Of a stretch of 64,000 nucleotides of DNA, positions 52,415-61,615 are shown piece by piece. Source of the stretch: CAYVUM01 sp964619055. GTDB lineage: Bacteria; Pseudomonadota; Alphaproteobacteria; Rhodospirillales; Defluviicoccaceae. The DNA is taken from assembly GCA_964619055.1 (NCBI GenBank), contig CAZUDB010000008.1, positions 1-64,000 of the forward strand, written 5' to 3'. Made by a program: the position numbers and the translations under genes. Each line of letters starts with the position of its first letter. Within the stretch, counting starts at the first letter, position 1. Below the pieces are notes generated by a model. It did no database searches and was not told the DNA's origin. It was given only the letters and a program-made list of their open reading frames with translations.

Positions 52415-54369
52415 GCATCGCAAACTGGCTTTGGGACCGTCTCCACATGCCCGCGCGGGGGCGGCTGGTCTTCGCCCATGACCTGGTCATGGCAGCGGCC
52501 TCATTCCTCATCGCCATGGTGCTGAGAGTCGGCTTCGACGTCCTGCAATACTACCCGCCCGCGTTGCTGATCCCGGCCACGGTGACGTTTACGCTGATCG
52601 CCGGCGGCGCTTTTCTGTTTACGGGCCTCTACCGCGGGGTTTGGCGCTACGCATCGCTGGCGGACCTGGTGGCCGTGGCCCGTGCTGCCACCATCACCGT
52701 GCTGTTGTTCCTGATGGTCATGTTCCTGTGGACGCGGCTGGAGGCATTACCGCGCTCGGTCCCGTTCATCAACTGGCTGGTGTTGATGGCGCTCCTGGGT
52801 GGTCCGCGATTTCTATACCGTTCGATCAAGGACCGACGCATGGTCCGCCGCCAAGGCGCCGCTGAGGGCCGGCGGGTGCCGGTGCTGATTGCCGGCGCTG
52901 GTCACGAGGCGGCGTTGTTCATTCAGGCCCTGCGCCAGGACAAATCCGGTGTCTACGCGCCCCTCGGCATCGTGGCGGAGAAGCAAAAAAGGGTCGGCCA
53001 GGAAATCCAGGGCGTTCCGGTCCTCGGCACCTTGGACGATGTGCCCGCGGTCGTCGCCGGGCTCAGGGCTCGCGGTCTCAAGCCGGAGCGCATCATCGTC
53101 ACGCCACCGGACTTAGACAGCGTCCGCTTGCGGAGCCTGTTTGACGCCGCGGCCAACGCCGGCATGACACTGTCGCGGTTGCCCAGGCTCACCGAGCTGA
53201 GCAAGCATCGCAGTGAAGCAAGCGGTACCAGCATCGAGGTCAGGCCGATCGCCGTTGAGGACTTGTTGGGCCGTCCGCAAACGCCGCTGGATCGCGCGGC
53301 CATGTGGGGCCTGGTTCACGGCCGGCGGGTCCTGATCAGCGGCGCGGGTGGCAGCATCGGCAGCGAGCTGGTGCGCCAAGTGGCGGCTGCGCAGCCCGGC
53401 GCCCTTGTGCTCCTGGAACAATCGGAATTCAACCTCTACACAATCGAGCAGGAGGTCTCGGCGGCCCATCCGACCCTGACCTGTGTGCCGGTGCTGGCGG
53501 ACGTGCGCGATCCGGACCGGATCGGGACGGTGTTCGCCCACCATCGCCCGGAACTGGTATTACACGCCGCCGCCCTCAAGCATGTGCCCCTGGTGGAGCT
53601 GAATCCCTTCGAAGCCGTGCGCACCAACGTCTTCGGGACCGTCCACGTCGCCGACGCCGCCGCCACGCATGGGGCGCTGGCGATGGTGATGATCTCCACC
53701 GACAAAGCGATCAACCCCTCCAGCGTCATGGGCGCCACCAAGCGTGTGGCCGAACGCTACTGCCAGGCCTTGGACCTAGAGGCGGAGACGGCGACCCGTT
53801 TCGTAACCGTTCGCTTCGGTAACGTGCTGGGTTCAACGGGCTCTGTGGTGCCACTGTTCCAGCGTCAGCTGGCCGCCGGCGGCCCGTTGACCGTGACCCA
53901 TCCAGACATGAAGCGCTACTTCATGACCGTGGGTGAAGCCGTGGAGCTGATCCTGCAGGCCGCCGCCATCGGAGTGAAACGGGGCGGCGACGGCCGCATC
54001 TTCGTGCTCGACATGGGCGCGCCCGTGCGCATTTTGGATCTCGCCAAACAAATGATCCTGCTCGCCGGCTTGCGGCCCCACGACGACGTGGAGATTGCGT
54101 TTACCGGGCTCAGGCCCGGTGAAAAGCTGTTCGAAGAGTTATTCGGGGACAGCGAAAACTTGATCGAGACCGACATCCCCGGCATTCGCCTTGCCGCACC
54201 GGAGGCCGCCGACCGCATAGAACTGCGTCACCAATTGGAAGCGCTCGGCACGCTGTGCCGGCGGGAGGATCACGCGGAGTTGGTGCGTGCGTTGGGGCGG
54301 CTGGTGCCCGAGTTTCGCCAGACGGCCGAGTCCGCGAGCGCGGACCTTCGCTACACCGCCTCCAACTGA
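52411..54369 (+). CDS. Nucleoside-diphosphate sugar dehydratase, WbpM/CapD family
   Basis: 652 aa from a GTG overlapping the previous stop. Four N-terminal membrane helices (e.g. VFAHDLVMAAASFLIAMVLR, LLIPATVTFTLIAGGAFLFT) precede a soluble domain and a large SDR domain with LISGAGGSIGSELVRQVAAA near residue 311. The active-site segment MISTDKAINPSSVMGATKRV has Met where most SDRs have Tyr, the known WbpM feature of the SMK triad. It converts UDP-GlcNAc to the 4-keto-6-deoxy intermediate for QuiNAc or FucNAc. It is the last gene of the plus-strand sugar cassette. Confidence 0.92.
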   Translation: MSIANWLWDRLHMPARGRLVFAHDLVMAAASFLIAMVLRVGFDVLQYYPPALLIPATVTFTLIAGGAFLFTGLYRGVWRYASLADLVAVARAATITVLLFLMVMFLWTRLEALPRSVPFINWLVLMALLGGPRFLYRSIKDRRMVRRQGAAEGRRVPVLIAGAGHEAALFIQALRQDKSGVYAPLGIVAEKQKRVGQEIQGVPVLGTLDDVPAVVAGLRARGLKPERIIVTPPDLDSVRLRSLFDAAANAGMTLSRLPRLTELSKHRSEASGTSIEVRPIAVEDLLGRPQTPLDRAAMWGLVHGRRVLISGAGGSIGSELVRQVAAAQPGALVLLEQSEFNLYTIEQEVSAAHPTLTCVPVLADVRDPDRIGTVFAHHRPELVLHAAALKHVPLVELNPFEAVRTNVFGTVHVADAAATHGALAMVMISTDKAINPSSVMGATKRVAERYCQALDLEAETATRFVTVRFGNVLGSTGSVVPLFQRQLAAGGPLTVTHPDMKRYFMTVGEAVELILQAAAIGVKRGGDGRIFVLDMGAPVRILDLAKQMILLAGLRPHDDVEIAFTGLRPGEKLFEELFGDSENLIETDIPGIRLAAPEAADRIELRHQLEALGTLCRREDHAELVRALGRLVPEFRQTAESASADLRYTASN

Positions 54370-56264
54370 CGGCGCCCGACGCCCGCAGCGGATGGGCGGG
54401 GAAGCACCAGGCAAACGCCAAGAAGCAACCAGATGGCGCGCTGGAACATCATGTCGTGCACAAGGCTGACAATCGCGAACGCGAACAGCACCACAAACGC
54501 AATGGGTGGCATCGCGGCGGGGCCGCGGCACATCAAGGCAGGTCGGACCCACCACGCGAACCAGCCGAACGACCCGGCGAACACAGCAAACCCGACAAGA
54601 CCGACCTCGGCAAGAAGCCAAAGCGCGGTGTTGTGAATGATCAAGGTTGCACCGGTTTCCCGGCTGAACGTTTCGATGAATGATCCCAGTCCGGCACCAA
54701 ATAGTGGTGCCGTCGACCAAAGATCAAAGCCGGACACCATACTGGTCCAGCGTTCGTGATCTGACATCGGTGCAAAAGGAAGTAGCATTACTCCTTGTTT
54801 TACACCTCCACTAGATCCCAATATATATACCAAAATATCATTCCAGTAGATAATAATATTTGCGCCACATATGGAGAGTATAAAAGCTATGAAAAATGAT
54901 AAATAATTTAGATTGCGCAAAAAAACTAACAATAATAATAATGCCAGAAAGGCACCAAGTGCGGCTCGGGAGCCAGATAGCCCAATTCCAATCAACAAGA
55001 TTGTGAGGACCGCAATCTCTATTTTTGTCTGCTCAGGTCTAAAAATAAGGTGTCGTGCTGACAGGACCACAGAGAGTGCCAAAAGAATGATGAAGCCAAA
55101 AGCATTCGGGTTGGCTGAAAAACTCCTTAATCTTGGCTCGATAGAAAGCAGGCCGTGGAACAGCCCACTCTCAACAGTAAGTGTTGTAACAATTTCCACC
55201 AGACAAACGATGAACGCCACAGCGACGAAAGCGCGCAGAATTGCTTGTATGCCATCGCGACCACAGGCCGTCACGGCCAGGATTCCGGTTGCGAGATATG
55301 CGAGCAAAACGGCCCAACCAACCAGCCGATTGGTGAGCGCCCAGCCGATCAGCCCGAACTGTGCGTAGCCGTTGATGAACCCAAAGATCAACACGACCGT
55401 CATCGCAGCCAATAGCCACGGCAAAGCCGGCACCCGCCACGCCGGTACCTTGTGATCAATGACAAAGACCTGCCAGGCCAACAGCAATCCCCCAAGACAC
55501 GCAAACGGATCGGCCAAGTTGATATTCAGGCCGGTACTTCCGATCGGCAGCCGGACCTGAAAGTAGATGCACGCGGCAGTCATGATCGGAACGGTCGTAG
55601 CCAGAAGAGGAAAAAGTGATGTCGCTGATTTGGATTTCAAATGATCGTCGCTCGATACATCGTTTGAAACAGCTTTGCCTCTTTTAGTAAAAAGTAGAAC
55701 CAGTACAACACTGATAGCCAGAGCACCAAGAGACAAGAGGCCAATCAAGATGGCGCTACCGAGCGCGGCGCCAGCGTTAACGCCAATTAAACCAAAGATA
55801 ACAACGGCGCTGAGCTCGCGAACACCCCACCCGCTGGCACTGAGCGGCAAGCTCGCAGAAAGCATGACAATCGTTGACGCCGCGAAGACATCGCCCAGCG
55901 ATATATCCGTGGAAAAGGAGCGGATTACGAGGATATAGGCTGTTACCATGAGTGATGAAGACAGCAAAGATAGAATAAAAGACAAGATCATGTATCGCGT
56001 ATTGAAGTTTGTAACGATTGTATCAAATATTGATCGTAGGGTGTTTGGCATGCCAACCAACATCGCAACCAACACGCCGATTGCTGCAGCAAACAGAAGT
56101 CTGATCGTTTCGGCATGGCTCTGGTCAAATTGCGGAACAATCACTTGGAGGAGTTGTGTAGCACCGATGCCGGCAAAGGTCGCAAGTATCGCGAGGACGA
56201 TTATCCTTTCCCCAAAAGTCAGGGAGATCGTCACACTCGCCGGTACACCCTCGCGACGCAGCAT
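54351..56264 (-). CDS. Flippase-tail plus O-antigen ligase-like protein (3' part of an interrupted gene)
   Basis: 637 aa counted from the first ATG after an in-frame TAA at 56295-56297. It is not an independent gene start: ten codons (IVGQAITRTV) lie between the TAA and this ATG in the same frame. Residues 1-210 continue a UPF0104/lysylphosphatidylglycerol-synthase-like flippase domain (SLPLSASGWGVRELSAVVIF). About 230-637 is a Wzy/WaaL-like O-antigen ligase or polymerase, with SFSANPNAFGFIILLALSVV and IGIGLSGSRAALGAFLALLL. The segments near 54750-55150 and 55600-56100 are AT-rich. It is convergent to the CapD-like gene with a 19-base overlap. Confidence 0.7.
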   Translation of the reverse strand: MLRREGVPASVTISLTFGERIIVLAILATFAGIGATQLLQVIVPQFDQSHAETIRLLFAAAIGVLVAMLVGMPNTLRSIFDTIVTNFNTRYMILSFILSLLSSSLMVTAYILVIRSFSTDISLGDVFAASTIVMLSASLPLSASGWGVRELSAVVIFGLIGVNAGAALGSAILIGLLSLGALAISVVLVLLFTKRGKAVSNDVSSDDHLKSKSATSLFPLLATTVPIMTAACIYFQVRLPIGSTGLNINLADPFACLGGLLLAWQVFVIDHKVPAWRVPALPWLLAAMTVVLIFGFINGYAQFGLIGWALTNRLVGWAVLLAYLATGILAVTACGRDGIQAILRAFVAVAFIVCLVEIVTTLTVESGLFHGLLSIEPRLRSFSANPNAFGFIILLALSVVLSARHLIFRPEQTKIEIAVLTILLIGIGLSGSRAALGAFLALLLLLVFLRNLNYLSFFIAFILSICGANIIIYWNDILVYILGSSGGVKQGVMLLPFAPMSDHERWTSMVSGFDLWSTAPLFGAGLGSFIETFSRETGATLIIHNTALWLLAEVGLVGFAVFAGSFGWFAWWVRPALMCRGPAAMPPIAFVVLFAFAIVSLVHDMMFQRAIWLLLGVCLVLPRPSAAGVGRRQLEAV

Positions 56265-56294
56265 GACGGTGCGGGTGATCGCCTGACCGACGAT

Positions 56295-56567
56295 TTAGAA
56301 CATCACGCTGCCGGCAACTTGTCCCAGAACATTGGAGCGGGCGACGGCGGAGGGGCGCACGGGTTGCGAAAAGGCTTGTAACAGAGCCCAGAGCCGGAGG
56401 CTGGTAAGCTGGACGTTGAGAAATAGGCAAACAAAAACCAACAGCAATGTACGGACTTCAATTGTTCTAATATTTTGAACAATTTCCGAAAAATCGTAGT
56501 GCCAAAAAAGATAGGCTAAGATCCCTAGCGAAATAAGCAGCGTGCCGCTTGCACCGATATTCGCCAT
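56295..56567 (-). pseudogene. N-terminal flippase fragment ending at an in-frame TAA (5' part of the same gene)
   Basis: About 90 aa from the ATG at 56567, which is preceded by AAGGGCGGGC; an upstream ATG at 56681 is in frame. Two membrane helices (GTLLISLGILAYLFWHYDFS and TLLLVFVCLFLNVQLTSLRL) are followed by VARSNVLGQVAGSVMF and then TAA. The same frame continues after the stop into the flippase-ligase protein, so a single nonsense codon splits one long gene of about 738 residues. A single T to C change in the TAA would give CAA (Gln), a plausible ancestral residue. It might instead be a sequencing error or a readthrough site. Confidence 0.6.
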
Positions 56568-56880
56568 ATGCCCGCCCTTCGACTTAGAAGGTAGGCGCAT
56601 GTTGCGTTGCCGGAGTCCAAGAAATGATATCAATACTGAAAACCCCCTATGTTTATCGACAATATGTTTTTGTATCCTCACCTAGTTGACATTCGGTGGG
56701 TGTTTCAAGTCCGATTCGTCTCTCACTGCGGAATCTATTTTTTTTAGGCATTTTCTGTCGGTTGAGACCGAAATGTTGCCGAAAAGCGGACGCGATTTAT
56801 GGGGAGCCACTGGTGTGGTTTGTGCGGGCCCGGTCGTGCTAGGAGACCCCTGATCTAGCAGTTTGAGAGGCAGAACGATC

Positions 56881-58443
56881 ATGATTAGGCGGGCGCTTAT
56901 CTCCGTTTCCGATAAATCTGGCCTTGTGAACTTCGCCCGCGACCTGTCGGCGGCCGGTGTCCAGATCCTGTCAACTGGGGGTTCGGCCGCGGCGCTGCGC
57001 GAGGCTGGAATTGTCGTCACGGAGGTGTCCGACCATACTGGGTTCCCAGAAATCATGGACGGGCGCGTCAAAACGCTGCACCCGATAATTCATGGCGGCC
57101 TCCTCGGCATCCGGGGCAACGATGAGCACGAAGCCGCCATGGCGGTCCATGCCATCGCGCCTATAGACCTTTTGGTAGCAAATTTATACCCCTTTGAGGT
57201 GACGGTGGCACGTGGAGCGGATGCCGACATGTGCATTGAGAACATTGATATCGGCGGCCCCGCTCTGATCCGGGGGGCGGCCAAGAACCACCAGTTTGTC
57301 ACCGTCGTGGTTGATCCGGCGGATTACGACGTCGTGTTGGAGGAGATGCGCGCGCGTAACGGGGACACAAGCTTGGAAACGCGCCGTCGGCTCGCCGCCA
57401 AGGCCTACGCCCGAACCGGGGCTTACGATGCGGCCATCGCCAACTGGTTTGCGGACTACCTGGGTGAGCCGTTTCCGGAACGGCTGGTGGTTGCCGGCGA
57501 GCGGCGTCAGCGGTTGCGCTACGGCGAGAACCCGCACCAGCGTGCGGCGTTCTACGTCACGGACCCGCGGCGCCCGGGCCTCGCGACGGCCGAGCAGATC
57601 CAGGGCAAGGAGCTTAGCTTCAACAACCTGAACGACACCGACGCGGCCCTGGATCTGGTGTCCGAGTTCTCGTCCGCCGCTGTCGCTATTTTGAAGCATG
57701 CCAACCCCTGCGGCGTTGCCTTGGGCGAAACCCACCTGGATGCCTGGCAGCGCGCACTAGCCTGCGATCCGGTCAGCGCCTTCGGTGGCATCGTTGCGGT
57801 CAATGGCACCATCAGTGGCGACTTGGCCGAGGCCTTGGCCGAGATTTTCCTGGAGGTGGTGATCGCCCCGGATGCGGATGCCGATGCTAGGCTCGTGTTC
57901 GGTGCCAAGAAGAACCTGCGGGTGCTGCTGACCGGCGGGCTGCCGGATGCCTCGCTGCCGGCCATGACCGTCCGCTCGCTGGCGGGCGGCTTGCTGCTGC
58001 AGTCGCGGGACCACGCGGTGATCGAAGAGGCGCCACGCTTGGTTACCGCGCGGGCGCCAACGGAGCGCGAAGCGGCCGATCTCGATTTCGCCTTTACGGT
58101 GTGCAAGCACGTCAAGTCCAATGCCATCGTTTTTTGTAAGGACTTGGCGACCGTCGGGGTGGGCGCTGGCCAAATGAGCCGGGTCGACTCCGCCCGGCTT
58201 GCGGTCTGGAAGGCCGAGGAGGCGAGGGCTGCGGCTGGTGAGGCGATGCCGCGAACAGAGGGATCGGTGGTTGGCTCGGATGCGTTCTTTCCGTTCCCCG
58301 ACGGGCTTCGGGTGTGCTCGGAGGCCGGTGCCACCGCCGTTATCCAGCCTGGTGGCTCCATGCGCGATGACGACGTGATCCGGGCCGCGGACGAAGACGG
58401 CATGGCCATGCTGTTCACCGCGATGCGGCACTTTAGACACTGA
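56881..58443 (+). CDS. purH: Bifunctional AICAR transformylase / IMP cyclohydrolase
   Basis: 520 aa. The N-terminal cyclohydrolase domain opens IRRALISVSDKSGLVNFARD, then GGSAAALREAGIVVTEVSDH and EIMDGRVKTLHPIIHGGLL. The transformylase domain has RYGENPHQRAAFYV, AVAILKHANPCGVALGE, DPVSAFGGIVAVN and, near the end, SDAFFPFPDGLRVCSEAGAT. It performs the last two steps of purine synthesis, making IMP. The ATG at 56881 has GAGAGG upstream; a TTG at 56863 is in frame but weaker. A purH-heparinase pairing is usual in the class, and here the sugar cassette lies between them. Confidence 0.97.
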   Translation: MIRRALISVSDKSGLVNFARDLSAAGVQILSTGGSAAALREAGIVVTEVSDHTGFPEIMDGRVKTLHPIIHGGLLGIRGNDEHEAAMAVHAIAPIDLLVANLYPFEVTVARGADADMCIENIDIGGPALIRGAAKNHQFVTVVVDPADYDVVLEEMRARNGDTSLETRRRLAAKAYARTGAYDAAIANWFADYLGEPFPERLVVAGERRQRLRYGENPHQRAAFYVTDPRRPGLATAEQIQGKELSFNNLNDTDAALDLVSEFSSAAVAILKHANPCGVALGETHLDAWQRALACDPVSAFGGIVAVNGTISGDLAEALAEIFLEVVIAPDADADARLVFGAKKNLRVLLTGGLPDASLPAMTVRSLAGGLLLQSRDHAVIEEAPRLVTARAPTEREAADLDFAFTVCKHVKSNAIVFCKDLATVGVGAGQMSRVDSARLAVWKAEEARAAAGEAMPRTEGSVVGSDAFFPFPDGLRVCSEAGATAVIQPGGSMRDDDVIRAADEDGMAMLFTAMRHFRH

Positions 58444-58608
58444 GGCTATCAGATGGGATCGGGGCCAGGTCCTCCGGCTGGGCGTACGGAACAACGCGCG
58501 CGAAGGCCATGGTCCTGAATGAGTGCTGATGCTACGCTTTTGGGTTGACGTGTTGACCGAGCGTGAATGATCAATTTGATCGACTGCGGACAGGTTGGAG
58601 ACCTTTAG

Positions 58609-59055
58609 ATGCTCAAGGTGCTTGCGATCGGCGCCACCGCCCTGCCGCTTGCGGTTGTCTCACCGTTGGCCCAGGCCTCGTTCGGAACGGAGGAAGAGGC
58701 GCGGCTGATGCTCCAGAAAGCCGTCGGTGAGATCGCCGCAGGCAAGGAAGAGGCGCTCAGGATGTTCACGAGGGGTGAAGGCGGCTTTCGGGACCGCGAC
58801 CTCTACGTTTTTTGCGGCAACGAGGACGGGCGTTTCACGGCCCATCCGACATTGGTGGGCCAACCGCTGGTGGGACTGAGAGACATCAGCGGCAAGGACA
58901 TCGGTAGGGAGATGTACGTTGCCGCCAAGGAAAACCAGATTTCCGAGGTGACTTATCAATGGCCGCGTCCCGGTGAGGTCACGCCGACCCGCAAGACCGC
59001 GCTGGTGACTCGCATCGACGATCAAGTTTGCGCCGTCGGCTACTACCACAACTGA
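58609..59055 (+). CDS. Exported single-Cache-domain protein
   Basis: 148 aa. A signal peptide (ALPLAVVSPLAQASF, cleavage near residue 24) is followed by a helix and the Cache core: GFRDRDLYVFCGNEDGRFTA, HPTLVGQPLVGLRDISGKDI, and EVTYQWPRPGEVTPTRKTAL, VTRIDDQVCAVGYYH. Cache domains bind small ligands in the periplasm, and here there is no attached signalling module, so the protein is a free sensor or binding protein. Nothing nearby identifies the ligand. It is about 165 bases after purH on the same strand. Confidence 0.85.
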   Translation: MLKVLAIGATALPLAVVSPLAQASFGTEEEARLMLQKAVGEIAAGKEEALRMFTRGEGGFRDRDLYVFCGNEDGRFTAHPTLVGQPLVGLRDISGKDIGREMYVAAKENQISEVTYQWPRPGEVTPTRKTALVTRIDDQVCAVGYYHN

Positions 59056-59116
59056 AGCCGAGGGCCCGATCCGGGCGTGGCGGCGAGTCCGCAGAACGAA
59101 GGTTTCGTGGCCGGGC

Positions 59117-61012
59117 TCAGCCACCCTTGTAGTCGCGATCGAAGGCATAGAGCCGCAGCTCACTGGGCGGGCTTACGTAACTGCGCTTCCGGTCGCGATT
59201 GGGCGGCAGCACTTCCCAGCGGAGAACATACTCCAGGCTGGAGTCCGGCACGGCCGGGGCGCCCATGGAGTCGGACCAGACGTAGCGCACGCCAAGCCGC
59301 TCACCGGCGGCTTTGCAGGCATCGCAGCGGGTTTCGATGTGTGTTAGGCTCGCCGGCAATTCAGCTTGCAGCCCTTTGCCGCGATAGGGTTTGCCGGTGT
59401 TGACGAAGCCGGCATCGCAGGTGCGCGAAGTATCCTGGACGATATAGTTGGCGCCGCCACCGCCGCGCAGGCGCATGAGCTGGGTCAGGGTTCCGTCCCG
59501 TTGCCGCATCGGCGGCTGGACGCGCATGGGGTTTCCGCCGATCACGCCCTTACCCCAGAATTTGTACGGCTGGTCCCATTCCTTCATGAGGTGGATGACC
59601 CACTGACCATCCTGGAAGCGCGCGTTGTAGATGTTGGATTCAACGCCTTGCCAACAGGGCGGATTGGCGCACGTGTTCGGAACGGGTTCGTCATACTTGT
59701 GATAGGTGATCAAGGGCTGGCCACAGCCATCAAAGCCGATTCGTGAACCGCGCAGGCCACCGAACACGGGAATCGGATCGACGGGAACGGTGTTCTCCGG
59801 CGTGATCGGAAGCGAGATCGGTGTGCCGTCCGCCCAAAACCAAGACTTCAGATCCGGGCTCTTGGCATAGCTTAAGGTGTGATTGTACTGTGCGCCGCCA
59901 ATATCGCGCCAATGAAAAGAAACGTGATACCAATTGTCGGGTCCGAGGATCGGGATACCCAGCCGTTCACCCGAAAAATAAACCCGCGTAAAAGGCTCCG
60001 TTGCTCTGAACAGAAACAGCGGCTCCGTCATCAGCGGCGCCCAGGTTTTGGTTTTGGGGTCGTATCTGTTAAAGTACCAGCCTGGTGAGGTCTTGGATTT
60101 CGAACGAAAACTGAAGACGAGAACGCCGCCGGGTGTCACAAAAAATCTAGGGTACGTAATTCGACGCTCGCGATTTGGAGAGACCATGCTCGCGGGTTGT
60201 AAAGTGCTGATGTCTCCGGCGGTGGAAGTGCGAAAGTAAACAAGCGCTCTGTCGCTCATGTTTCCCGAAACATGGAGATGACCTTCAGAGTCGATCCCCA
60301 TGGTGACATAGTCGTGGGAGTTCCAACCGACAAAGCTATCCAGTTTTTTGATTTCAAATGTCGATGATGACAACGACCGGCTGGCTATCGTCATCTGCTG
60401 GTTTTCGGCATAGTAGGCGACGTACTGCTTGTTGCCCAGCGTCAACAAGTCAAAGCGCAGAAATTGACCGGAAAAGGCTTTTCCCACAGGGACAACTTCA
60501 CGGATGCTTGGCGGAAGCGGTGTGGTGTTGTTGGTGATATAGAGCTTGTCCAGCCGGGCATCCCGTTCCTGACCATACAGAGTTAGAGTATGCCGGCCGG
60601 CCTCAAGCGGGAAGGTGCGGATCGCCTTGTTATCGTTGACGCTGATCCACGTCCAATACGGGTTGACGCCGAGCTCCCAGGTTATGGGCTCCTGATCATT
60701 GAGGGATATACGAAACGTGTCCGCGTTTTTTCTTAAGCTTAAGACACGGCCCCAGATCACATAATCGCCAGCGCTGTCCACCTCGAACTCATAGACCGCC
60801 TGTCCGCCCGGTTTTTTCTTGCTCAAACGCAAGAACTTGGCACCCGAGGCATCGTTGTCGTTCGCAATGACCAGCGGCTTTTTGACAGGCGACACCGGGG
60901 CCTCGGCTTCGATCCATACCTCGACGGTCTCGGCTTGGGTCTCCTGCGCTGCGAGCGGCGAGCCGGAGACCAACAGGACGAAAAACGCCAGAACCACCAA
61001 AACCGTGTGCAT
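59117..61012 (-). CDS. Secreted BNR-4-type protein with N-terminal carbohydrate-binding-like domain
   Basis: 631 aa from the ATG at 61012. The signal peptide is LVVLAFFVLLVSGSPLAAQE. Residues ~30-150 form a beta-sandwich resembling family 6/35 carbohydrate-binding modules (VEVWIEAEAPVSPVKKPLVI, GGQAVYEFEVDSAGDYVIWG). The rest resembles BNR-4/beta-propeller proteins and PL24/PL25-like polysaccharide lyases: DSEGHLHVSGNMSDRALVYF, WYHVSFHWRDIGGAQYNHTL, RGSRIGFDGCGQPLITYH. The lyase-type family would cleave acidic polysaccharides outside the cell. The catalytic residues could not be confirmed here. It probably binds or trims an external glycan. Confidence 0.72.
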   Translation of the reverse strand: MHTVLVVLAFFVLLVSGSPLAAQETQAETVEVWIEAEAPVSPVKKPLVIANDNDASGAKFLRLSKKKPGGQAVYEFEVDSAGDYVIWGRVLSLRKNADTFRISLNDQEPITWELGVNPYWTWISVNDNKAIRTFPLEAGRHTLTLYGQERDARLDKLYITNNTTPLPPSIREVVPVGKAFSGQFLRFDLLTLGNKQYVAYYAENQQMTIASRSLSSSTFEIKKLDSFVGWNSHDYVTMGIDSEGHLHVSGNMSDRALVYFRTSTAGDISTLQPASMVSPNRERRITYPRFFVTPGGVLVFSFRSKSKTSPGWYFNRYDPKTKTWAPLMTEPLFLFRATEPFTRVYFSGERLGIPILGPDNWYHVSFHWRDIGGAQYNHTLSYAKSPDLKSWFWADGTPISLPITPENTVPVDPIPVFGGLRGSRIGFDGCGQPLITYHKYDEPVPNTCANPPCWQGVESNIYNARFQDGQWVIHLMKEWDQPYKFWGKGVIGGNPMRVQPPMRQRDGTLTQLMRLRGGGGANYIVQDTSRTCDAGFVNTGKPYRGKGLQAELPASLTHIETRCDACKAAGERLGVRYVWSDSMGAPAVPDSSLEYVLRWEVLPPNRDRKRSYVSPPSELRLYAFDRDYKGG

Positions 61013-61189
61013 GACCCTCACCGAATTCCGTTGTTGATTATTTAACTCAAGGGGCGTGCTTGAACCGCGTGATATCGAGGGCTGATGCCGGAATGCGGGC
61101 GCCCCGCGGACCGCTGTCCACGCACCGCACGGATACACCAATTCGGCGGCCGAGTCAGATCGGAAGTGCGTGAGCGCTCGGCGTTGGCA

Positions 61190-61594
61190 TCAAGGCTGGA
61201 TCAAGAGGGGCTCATCACTGAAGATCGCGAGCCAGACCGTGGGCTCGTCGGGAGCGGTCCAGGTCACCCGATGGCGGCACCGGCGCGGCAGCAACAGCGC
61301 ATCGCCAGGCCCGAGCGAACGCTCCGCTGCCTCGCCCTCGATTTGCAGCCGGGCCTGTCCGGCGAGCACCAGGACCCACTCGGCTTGCGCCTGATCGTAC
61401 CAAAATCCCTCCGGCGAGGCCTGGCCGAAGGAGATGATGCGCTCGACGCGAAGCCCACGACCCTGGAGCAGGGTGTCGACCACTTCCATTGTCTGCGGTG
61501 GTGGCAAAGCGGCAAGCAGGTGCTGCGTTGGGTGCTGCACGGTCGGTGCCGCTCCGCCGTCGATTCTGCCCGAGGGGATGCGGTCCTCAGCCAC
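61190..61594 (-). CDS. Cupin domain protein
   Basis: 134 aa with one cupin barrel. The metal-site segment is FWYDQAQAEWVLVLAGQARL (cupin motif 1 variant; the two His of the common G-x5-HxH are replaced) and GPGDALLLPRRCRHRVTWTA (motif 2). Such small cupins often act as sugar or metabolite-binding proteins or enzymes. The divergent metal ligands make catalysis uncertain. It is 17 bases upstream of nothing obvious and sits between the HdeD-like and BNR-type genes on the same strand; the start could be the ATG at 61594 or later. Confidence 0.78.
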   Translation of the reverse strand: MAEDRIPSGRIDGGAAPTVQHPTQHLLAALPPPQTMEVVDTLLQGRGLRVERIISFGQASPEGFWYDQAQAEWVLVLAGQARLQIEGEAAERSLGPGDALLLPRRCRHRVTWTAPDEPTVWLAIFSDEPLLIQP

Positions 61595-61615
61595 GTGGCT
61601 GTTCGCGTTTGCGCT

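Noticed and set aside
56264..56297. Frameshift as the cause of the split flippase-ligase gene
   Set aside because: Codons before and after the TAA are in the same frame, so a nonsense codon explains the break without any insertion or deletion.
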